Assembly (NCBI GenBank): GCA_026982585.1
Contig: JALSGW010000280.1
Coordinates: 1 to 13,510 of the forward strand
Source: Alphaproteobacteria bacterium
GTDB taxonomy: Bacteria > Pseudomonadota > Alphaproteobacteria > Geminicoccales > Geminicoccaceae
Length of the DNA stretch: 13,510 bases
Direction: 5' to 3'
Positions within the stretch are counted from its first letter, which is position 1. Each line of letters begins with the position of its first letter. Below the pieces are notes generated by a model, which was given only the letters and a program-made list of their open reading frames with translations, made no database searches and had not been told where the DNA came from. Shown here one piece after another: positions 7,380 to 12,389 of this stretch. The position numbers and the translations under genes are program-made.

Positions 7380-8142
7380 GGGGGCGGTGTTGCGGGCGTG
7401 CGAACTGGTCAAGCGGTTCGGCGGGTTGACCGCCGTGGACCGGGTGAGCCTTGCGGTGGAAAGCGGGGAGATCCACGCCCTCATCGGACCCAACGGCGCC
7501 GGCAAGACCACCCTCGTCAACCTGATCGCCGGCGAGCTTCGCCCCGATCACGGACGGGTGTGGCTTTCGGGCCGCGAGATCACCCGCCTCAAGGTGGCTA
7601 AGCGGGCCCGGCTCGGCCTCGCGCGGAGCTTCCAGATCTCGAGCCTGTTCGGGAGTCTGACGGCGCTCGAGCATGTGGCGCTGGCGCTCCAGGGACGGTG
7701 GGGATCGAGCTTCCGCTTCTGGGGCGATGCGGCGCGCGACGAGGGGCTCCTGAGGCGGGCGCGGGCGGAGCTTGCGCGGGTGGGGCTCGAGGATGCGGCC
7801 GACGTGCCGGCGGAGGCGCTCTCCCACGGCCAGCGCCGGCAGCTGGAGCTGGCCATGGCGCTGGCGATGGATCCGGTGTTGCTGCTGTTGGACGAGCCTT
7901 TGGCCGGGATCGGGCTCGAGGAGGGGGAGCGGATGGTGGAGCTGCTCGCGGGCCTGCGCGGGCGGGTGGCGATGCTGCTCGTGGAGCACGACATGGACGC
8001 GGTGTTCCGGCTCGCCGACCGCATCACCGTGCTCACCTACGGGCGCGTGATCGCAAGCGGCCCGCCGGCGCTCATCCGCGATCATCCCGAGGTGGTGCGC
8101 GCCTATCTCGGCGAAGGAGAGGCCAGCGATGCTGCGCCTTGA
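7372..8142 (+). CDS. livG: LivG-type ABC transporter ATP-binding protein (second cassette)
   Basis: A 256-residue cytoplasmic ATPase. Walker A is GPNGAGKT (39-46), the Q-loop is Q88 in ARSFQISSLF, the signature is LSHGQRRQ (150-157), Walker B is VLLLLDEP (169-176), and the switch histidine is H206 in LLVEHDMDAVF. The ending ...VVRAYLGEG is LivG-like. The reading frame stays open 47 codons upstream inside livM, but ATG 7372 is the natural start because it overlaps the livM stop by 8 nt and places the nucleotide-binding domain directly at the N-terminus; the Shine-Dalgarno sequence is poor, so coupling is likely. The stop overlaps the livF start by 14 nt. It is intact, with all catalytic motifs present. 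Confidence 0.93.
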   Translation: MCEGAVLRACELVKRFGGLTAVDRVSLAVESGEIHALIGPNGAGKTTLVNLIAGELRPDHGRVWLSGREITRLKVAKRARLGLARSFQISSLFGSLTALEHVALALQGRWGSSFRFWGDAARDEGLLRRARAELARVGLEDAADVPAEALSHGQRRQLELAMALAMDPVLLLLDEPLAGIGLEEGERMVELLAGLRGRVAMLLVEHDMDAVFRLADRITVLTYGRVIASGPPALIRDHPEVVRAYLGEGEASDAAP

Positions 8143-8827
8143 AGCTGTGGAGGCGGGCTACGGCAGCAGCCGCGTGTTGTGCGGTGTCGATCTCGCCATC
8201 GGGCCCGGCGAGATCATAACCCTGCTCGGCCGCAACGGCATGGGCAAGACCACCACCGTGCGGACGATCCTCGGGCTGGTGCGGGCCCGAGCGGGGTGCA
8301 TCCGCTTTCGGGGCCGTGATGTCACCGGCGCACCCCCGCATCGGATCGCGCGGCTCGGGATCGGGCTGGTGCCGGAGGGCCGGCGCATCTTTCCCAATCT
8401 CACCGTGCTCGAACAGCTCATCGCGGTCGCCCGCCCGCCGCGCGAGGGGCGGGGGTGGACGGTGTCGCGGGTGCTGGAGCTGTTTCCCGCGCTCGCGGAG
8501 CGTCGTCATCAGCGCGGACGCACGCTGTCCGGCGGCGAACAGCAGATGCTGGCCATCGCCCGGGCGCTGGTGCTCAACCCGGTCCTGCTCATCCTCGACG
8601 AAGCCACCGAGGGGCTGGCGCCGCTCGTGCGCCGCGAGATCTGGCGGGCGCTTGCGGCGCTGCGGCGGGAGGGGCTCGCCATGCTTTTGATCGACAAACA
8701 CCTCGAGCGGCTCTTGGAGCTCGCCGATCGCCACTACGTCATCGAGAAGGGGCGTATCGTGTGGTCCGGCACCGGGGCCGCCTTCCGGGCCGAGCCCGGG
8801 CTGCGGGCACGCTATCTCGGCGTGTGA
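8129..8827 (+). CDS. livF: LivF-type ABC transporter ATP-binding protein (second cassette)
   Basis: A 232-residue second ATPase of the cassette. Walker A is GRNGMGKT (34-41), the LivF-typical VPEGRRIFPNLTV is at 81-93, the signature is LSGGEQQ (133-139), and Walker B is VLLILDEA (152-159). The switch region reads LLIDKHLERL (187-196) rather than the usual LivF LLVEQN, so a histidine (H191) is present at the switch position; the following LADRHYVIEKGRIVWSG is characteristic of a LivF subgroup. The start at 8129 has AAGGAG at 8114-8119, 9 nt upstream, and overlaps livG by 14 nt. The 3' end overlaps the convergent ruvX gene by 16 nt (8812-8827). It closes the livHMGF cassette, in which no substrate-binding protein is encoded. 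Confidence 0.93.
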   Translation: MLRLEAVEAGYGSSRVLCGVDLAIGPGEIITLLGRNGMGKTTTVRTILGLVRARAGCIRFRGRDVTGAPPHRIARLGIGLVPEGRRIFPNLTVLEQLIAVARPPREGRGWTVSRVLELFPALAERRHQRGRTLSGGEQQMLAIARALVLNPVLLILDEATEGLAPLVRREIWRALAALRREGLAMLLIDKHLERLLELADRHYVIEKGRIVWSGTGAAFRAEPGLRARYLGV

Positions 8828-9294
8828 GGCGGGAGACGGGCGAGGGCGGACAGCGCGTCCTCGAGGATCAGCGCCGCCGCGTAGTGATCGAGCCATCGCT
8901 CGCCGCGGCGCGGGCGAAGCCGACCCTCCCGCACCGCCTCCTCCACCGCGAAGGTGGACAGACGCTCGTCCTGCAACAGCACCGGAAGACCGAACTCCTC
9001 CTCGAGCCGGCGGGCGAAGGCCTCGGCCTGTTGCGCCATGGGGCCGATCCGCCCGTCCATGCTGACCGGATGGCCCACCACGAGGCCCACCGCGCCGCGC
9101 CGTCGCACATGGTCCCCGATGCGCGCGAGATCCCGGGCAAGATCCCGGCGGCGCCAGCATTCGAGCGGGGTGACCAGGACGCGTCCGGGATCGGTGGCGG
9201 CGACACCGATCCGCCGCGGGCTCTGATCCAGCGCGAGCAACGCGCCCTTCGGGGGCAGCCTGGAACGGTAGAGGGCGGGATCGGTGGTGGGCAC
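8812..9294 (-). CDS. ruvX: RuvX/YqgF-family putative Holliday junction resolvase / pre-16S rRNA nuclease
   Basis: A cytoplasmic RNase-H-fold nuclease of about 160 residues. In E. coli YqgF is implicated in 16S rRNA 5'-end maturation and in Holliday-junction processing. Visible features: the first strand with acidic D23 in LLALDQSPRRIGVA, VVGHPVSMDG (72-81, family VGLPLNMDG), the DERLST motif (109-114), and the last acidic residue D136 in LDHYAAALILEDAL, so the expected acidic active-site positions are kept. The first motif is divergent: the family D-x-G-T is D-Q-S-P here. The proposed start is GTG 9294, with GGAGAG (9305-9310, minus strand) about 10 nt upstream. The frame stays open far upstream on this strand, but that part is antisense to hydantoinase and has no family similarity. 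It is convergent with livF (16-nt overlap) and divergent from the hydantoinase gene. The start is moderately sure. Confidence 0.85.
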   Translation of the reverse strand: MPTTDPALYRSRLPPKGALLALDQSPRRIGVAATDPGRVLVTPLECWRRRDLARDLARIGDHVRRRGAVGLVVGHPVSMDGRIGPMAQQAEAFARRLEEEFGLPVLLQDERLSTFAVEEAVREGRLRPRRGERWLDHYAAALILEDALSALARLPPHTPR

Positions 9295-9370
9295 GTCCGG
9301 CTCGCTCTCCCCACGCGCCGCAGACCGCGTCCACAAGCGAGAATGGGGCGTCCGAACGCGCGCCGCCAGG

Positions 9371-9395
9371 GGCCCGACGGCATCGACGTCGGGCC
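9371..9395. repeat. Inverted repeat (9-bp arms, 7-nt loop) between ruvX and hydantoinase
   Basis: GGCCCGACG (9371-9379) and CGTCGGGCC (9387-9395) are perfect reverse complements with seven bases between. It lies in the 162-base divergent region, about 76 nt upstream of the ruvX start and 61 nt upstream of the hydantoinase start. It could be a regulator site or an RNA hairpin; there is no T-run. Confidence 0.5.
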
Positions 9396-9400
9396 GGTTG

Positions 9401-9413
9401 CGCCGGACCGGCG
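9401..9413. repeat. Palindrome CGCCGG-A-CCGGCG in the ruvX/hydantoinase divergent region
   Basis: A 13-base perfect odd palindrome five bases right of the preceding inverted repeat. Its size and its position 43 nt upstream of the hydantoinase ATG would fit an operator half or core. In GC-rich DNA such palindromes also arise by chance. No -35/-10 pair was convincing nearby. Confidence 0.3.
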
Positions 9414-9456
9414 GCGTGCTAAGGCTGGGCCCGCATCCATCTCCTGGGGCACGTCC

Positions 9457-10923
9457 ATGGCGGAGTTCGATCTGGTGTTGCGCGGCGGTCGGGTGGCGAC
9501 CGCCGAGGCGGTGGTGACGGCCGATATCGGCATCGTGGGCGAGCAGGTGGCGGCGGTGGGCCGGGATCTCGGCCCGGGACGCGAGGAGCTCCCGCTCGAC
9601 GGCGCCATCGTCACGCCGGGCGGGGTCGACTCCCACTGCCACATCGAGCAGCTCGCCGCCACCGGCCTGCGCAACGCCGACACCTTCGAGAGCGCCACCC
9701 GCGCCGCCCTCATGGGCGGCACCACCACGGTCATTCCCTTCGCAGCCCAGCATCGCGGCGACAGCCTGCGGGCGGTGGTGGACGACTACCACCGGCGCGC
9801 GCGCCGGGGTGCGCTGGCGGACTACGCCTTCCACATGATCCTCACCGATCCCCGCCCCGAGGTGCTGGAACGGGAGCTGCCGCCCCTGGTCCGCTCCGGA
9901 CACAGTTCGCTCAAGGTGTATCTGACCTACGAACGGCTGCGCGTGGACGACGAACAGCTGCTCGAGGTGCTGGCGGCCGCCCGCCGTCACCGCTGTCTCG
10001 TGTGCGTGCACGCCGAAAACCACGGCATGATCGCCTGGCTCAAGCGGCGGCTTGTGGCGCGGGGTCATCGAGCACCCCGCTTCCACGGGGTGAGCCATCC
10101 CCGGCTCGGCGAGGCGGAGGCGGTGTACCGGGTGGCGGCGATGAGCGCCTTGCTCGACCAGCCCGTGATGATCTTCCACCTCTCCTGCCGGGAGGGGGTG
10201 GAGGAGGTGCGGCGCGCCCGCGCGCGCGGGGTGAAGCTGTTCGCCGAGACCTGCACCCAGTATCTGCTCCTCGACGAGTGCGAAACCCACCGCCCCGGGG
10301 TGGAGGGTGCGATGTGGATGTGCAGCCCGCCCCTGCGCGCCGAACGGGACCGGGAGGCGCTCTGGCGGGCGCTGGAGGAGGGCGTTTTGGACTGCGTGTC
10401 CTCCGACCACGCCCCCTACCGCATGGACGAGACCGGCAAGCTCGCGCGCGGGCCGGATGCGGGCTTTCACGAGATCGCGAACGGGCTGCCCGGCATCGAG
10501 CTGCGCATGCCGTTATTGTTCGACGCCATGGTGCAGGGCGGCCGCCTCGATCTCTGCCGCTTCGTGGCGCTGACCTGCACCGCTCCCGCCCGCATCTACG
10601 GCCTGCATCCGAAGAAGGGCACCATCGTAGCCGGTGCGGACGCCGATCTCGTCGTGTGGGACGCCGAGCGCACCGTGACCATCGCCCCGGGCCCCCGCCA
10701 CGACAACGCCGGCTACACGCCCTATGCCGGCCGCAGCGTGCGCGGCTGGCCCCGGCTCGTGTTCCTGCGCGGGCGGCTCGTGGTGGAGGAGGGACGGCTG
10801 CTCGCGGAGCCCGGCTCGGGACGGTTTCTGCCGCGATCCGGCGGCGAGGCCGCGGCACCCCGCGGCCGCACGGCTGCGGAGCTCGACCCGGAGCGAAACG
10901 GAGGCGCGCGGCTGCTGGATTGA
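9457..10923 (+). CDS. Hydantoinase / dihydropyrimidinase (cyclic amidohydrolase)
   Basis: A 488-residue cytoplasmic cyclic amidohydrolase that would open the ring of 5,6-dihydropyrimidines or 5-substituted hydantoins to N-carbamoyl amino acids. The binuclear metal site is complete: H60 and H62 (DSHCH), the lysine to be carboxylated K153 (SLKVYLTY), H185 (CVHAENHG), H241 (IFHLSC) and D317 (SSDHAPYR). Substrate-ring contacts of the family are also visible: Y158, S290 (CSPPLR) and N342 (ANGLPG). Length is normal for the family. ATG 9457 is chosen because the amidohydrolase N-terminus (FDLVLRGGRVATA) begins right after it; the Shine-Dalgarno sequence is weak (GGGGC at 9446-9450), and the long open frame upstream is only GC-rich DNA antisense to ruvX. 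The C-terminal 30 or so residues after FLPRSGG are low-complexity. It is near the livHMGF cassette, but ruvX lies between. Whether the substrate is a hydantoin or a dihydropyrimidine is not decidable here. Confidence 0.9.
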   Translation: MAEFDLVLRGGRVATAEAVVTADIGIVGEQVAAVGRDLGPGREELPLDGAIVTPGGVDSHCHIEQLAATGLRNADTFESATRAALMGGTTTVIPFAAQHRGDSLRAVVDDYHRRARRGALADYAFHMILTDPRPEVLERELPPLVRSGHSSLKVYLTYERLRVDDEQLLEVLAAARRHRCLVCVHAENHGMIAWLKRRLVARGHRAPRFHGVSHPRLGEAEAVYRVAAMSALLDQPVMIFHLSCREGVEEVRRARARGVKLFAETCTQYLLLDECETHRPGVEGAMWMCSPPLRAERDREALWRALEEGVLDCVSSDHAPYRMDETGKLARGPDAGFHEIANGLPGIELRMPLLFDAMVQGGRLDLCRFVALTCTAPARIYGLHPKKGTIVAGADADLVVWDAERTVTIAPGPRHDNAGYTPYAGRSVRGWPRLVFLRGRLVVEEGRLLAEPGSGRFLPRSGGEAAAPRGRTAAELDPERNGGARLLD

Positions 10924-10930
10924 GGCCTCA
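10921..10930. repeat. 10-bp palindrome holding both convergent stop codons
   Basis: TGAGGCCTCA is perfectly self-complementary. Its first three bases are the hydantoinase stop, and its last three are the barstar-gene stop read on the other strand. Only four bases separate the two coding regions, so the transcripts must overlap unless termination lies inside a gene. No intrinsic terminator is visible. Confidence 0.7.
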
Positions 10931-11209
10931 GTCCCCCGCTTCCACCCGCAGTTCGAGATCCTCCCGCTCCCGCGCCGCCGCCCGAAGCGTGTTCCACAGC
11001 GCTTCCAGATCGGATCCCGGCCGCGGCGGCGCAAGCCGCCAGCGGATGCGAACCGGACCCGCCACCTCTTCCACCAGCAGCTCGAACAGCGCATCCAGAT
11101 TGTGGCCCCACCAGGACGGAAAACCGAGCCCGCGGCCGATCCGGGCCAGGACCTCCCGCAGGTCCAGCGGCTCGGGGCCGATCTCCACCTCCCTCAGCGG
11201 CCGGGACAT
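10928..11209 (-). CDS. Barstar-like ribonuclease inhibitor
   Basis: A 93-residue protein of the barstar family, the cytoplasmic inhibitors that plug the active site of barnase-type ribonucleases; Bacillus barstar has about 90 residues. The diagnostic segment is LGFPSWWGHNLDALFELL (28-45), which lines up with barstar LALPEYYGENLDALWDCL: Asp35 is kept as D39, Asp39 is the conservative E43, Tyr29 and Tyr30 are W33 and W34, and Trp38 is F42. Barstar Glu76 aligns with an alanine, though that part of the alignment is less sure. The start is ATG 11209, inside the ribonuclease gene (16-nt overlap) and without a visible Shine-Dalgarno sequence, so translation probably depends on ribosomes finishing the ribonuclease frame. 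A longer upstream reading in the same frame has no family similarity. No signal peptide, so it should stay in the cytoplasm. It is the last gene of a VanZ-ribonuclease-inhibitor operon. Confidence 0.9.
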   Translation of the reverse strand: MSRPLREVEIGPEPLDLREVLARIGRGLGFPSWWGHNLDALFELLVEEVAGPVRIRWRLAPPRPGSDLEALWNTLRAAAREREDLELRVEAGD

Positions 11210-11640
11210 GGCAGGCGGATGAAACTGCGGTAGTGGTCGAGGGTCACATACACCAGCCCGTCGTTGGAGAACACGAGCCGCCTCGGTCCGCGCTCGCCGC
11301 AGCGGGCGTCGATGTCCGCGGTCCACCAGATCCGTCCCGGACGGTCGGGCAAAAGCCGCTCGCGGTTGTAGAACCGATCGCCGCCCAGCATTCGGCCCGG
11401 GGCCAGCCGGCACAGGTCCCCGCCCGGACGCCATCCCAAGGCCCGTGCCTCGGCCTTGGTGAGGTATCGCTCCGGAAGCCGGCCCGAACTGCAGACGCTG
11501 CGGACGGTCTCGACGAACGCCGGAACGTCCCGAATACCCAGCGCAACAGCCTGGGCCTCCAGCTCCGAAGCGGGCTCGCAGCCGCCCAGAAGACCGAATC
11601 CCGGAAGCGCCAGCAGCAGGACCAGCAGCAAGCGCCGCAT
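11194..11640 (-). CDS. Barnase-like guanyl-preferring ribonuclease with lipoprotein-type signal; general base replaced
   Basis: A 148-residue barnase-family protein. A signal segment MRRLLLVLLLALPGFGLLGG precedes C21 (lipobox-like LGGC), suggesting a lipoprotein or at least export. The ribonuclease domain runs from about 33 to 142: LPERYLTKAEARALGW (55-70), GGDRFYNRERLLP (86-98) and SNDGLVYVTLDHYRSF (125-140). With barnase numbering in brackets, the kept residues are K62 (Lys27), R93 (Arg59), E94 (Glu60, guanine binding), R117 (Arg83), R121 (Arg87) and H136 (general acid His102). The general base Glu73 aligns, without gaps, with T107 (codon ACC), so catalysis may be weak or lost. Four further cysteines (50, 77, 114, 145) are absent from barnase and could form disulfides outside the cytoplasm. 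ATG 11640 is chosen because the signal starts there and GGGA lies 6 nt upstream; ATG 11652 is an alternative. It is 25 nt downstream of the VanZ-like gene and overlaps barstar by 16 nt. Confidence 0.9.
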   Translation of the reverse strand: MRRLLLVLLLALPGFGLLGGCEPASELEAQAVALGIRDVPAFVETVRSVCSSGRLPERYLTKAEARALGWRPGGDLCRLAPGRMLGGDRFYNRERLLPDRPGRIWWTADIDARCGERGPRRLVFSNDGLVYVTLDHYRSFIRLPCPGR

Positions 11641-11665
11641 CGCGCGTCCCATCCGCTGGAGCCGG

Positions 11666-12067
11666 CTAGCGCGCGTTCCTGCGGCCCTGAGCCGGCTGCC
11701 GGGTCCAGAGCCCCAAAAGCCCGAGCGCCAAACCATAGCCGGCGAGCGTCCCGCCGGCGTTGGCGAGGAGGTCCCCGGTCTCGAACGCACGGCCGGGAAT
11801 CAGGCTTTGGGCCAGCTCGAACAAGGTGGCGAGGGCGAGGGTGGCGAGCGCGGCGGTGGCCAACGCGCGCCGGTTGGAAGCGAAGCTCACAGCCGCGGCG
11901 GTCATCACCAGATAGGCCAGGAAATGGGCGAGCTTGTCGGACACCGCGGCGGCGAGGGGCGGCCGCGGCGAGAGCAGCATCCATGCCAGCACCAGCCAGG
12001 CGGCGAGCCACAGAGCGAAGGCGATGCGGCCGGTGAGCGACCGGAGGGGAGGTCGTGGTGCCGTCAT
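11666..12067 (-). CDS. VanZ-like small membrane protein
   Basis: A 133-residue integral membrane protein of the VanZ-like family. Four hydrophobic segments are visible (about 14-33, 47-64, 68-89 and 100-121). The family pattern is present: SDKLAHFLAYLV (43-54), then FELAQSLIPGRAFETGDLLA (83-102) followed by NAGGTLAGYG (103-112), with the conserved Glu-Gln, Pro-Gly-Arg, Asp and Asn-x-Gly residues. VanZ of enterococci confers low-level teicoplanin resistance; the role of most chromosomal homologues is unknown and no such role is claimed here. ATG 12067 has GGGAG (12073-12077, minus strand) 5 nt upstream. A GTG at 12127 would add a basic, unconserved 20-residue stretch and is not preferred. It is the first gene of the three-gene operon with the ribonuclease and barstar. 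A promoter was not found in the 322 bases upstream. Confidence 0.87.
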   Translation of the reverse strand: MTAPRPPLRSLTGRIAFALWLAAWLVLAWMLLSPRPPLAAAVSDKLAHFLAYLVMTAAAVSFASNRRALATAALATLALATLFELAQSLIPGRAFETGDLLANAGGTLAGYGLALGLLGLWTRQPAQGRRNAR

Positions 12068-12389
12068 GTGCGCTCCCGCAACTGCTCGACGCCGCCATCG
12101 CATCGAATCCGCGCGCTGGCAAGCCACACCGCCATGCCGCAGCGCCGCGCAACCCTTCCGGATCAGCCCGGATCCGAGCAGGGCCGTCCGCGCTTCCGTT
12201 CTCCCGCTAGAGGGCGCCGGTGGATGAGCGGCCTGAGCGGGGCATCGACCGCTCCGGCCTTGCGCCGCCGGACATTGCCCCGGCTCCGCGGGCTGGACGA
12301 CGGTCGGAGAACCGGCGGTGCCACCGGACGCACCGGCGTTCCTGCGCGCTCGGGCGCACGAGCCGTCCCCAGCCCGACCATCCCCTCAC
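12068..12389. other. 322-base intergenic stretch upstream of the VanZ-like gene
   Basis: No supported gene. The open frames here are short, arginine/proline-rich and without family similarity. A 6-bp hairpin, CGGATC-N6-GATCCG (12159-12176), is the clearest structure. It lacks a T-run and sits more than 200 nt past the carboxypeptidase stop, so it is a poor terminator candidate. The VanZ operon promoter should be here, but no good -10 box is visible. No tRNA was recognised. Confidence 0.6.
12159..12176. repeat. Short inverted repeat CGGATC/GATCCG
   Basis: Perfect 6-bp arms at 12159-12164 and 12171-12176 with a six-base centre. It lies about 92-109 nt upstream of the VanZ-like ATG. It could be an operator or a remnant of a transcription end; chance is also possible. 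Confidence 0.3.

Noticed and set aside
6108..7520. 470-codon minus-strand open frame opposite the second livM/livG.
   Set aside because: Low-complexity shadow of the permease and ATPase genes; no domain.
8455..9456. Upstream in-frame extension of the hydantoinase gene through livF and ruvX.
   Set aside because: The amidohydrolase domain begins immediately after ATG 9457; the upstream residues are frame-shifted livF and antisense ruvX.
9295..10470. Upstream in-frame extension of ruvX (would make a 552-residue protein).
   Set aside because: This part is antisense to the hydantoinase gene, lacks similarity to any family and RuvX proteins are about 130-160 residues.
12159..12176. Intrinsic terminator for the carboxypeptidase gene.
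   Set aside because: The stem is only 6 bp, has no T-run on the minus strand and lies over 200 nt past the stop.
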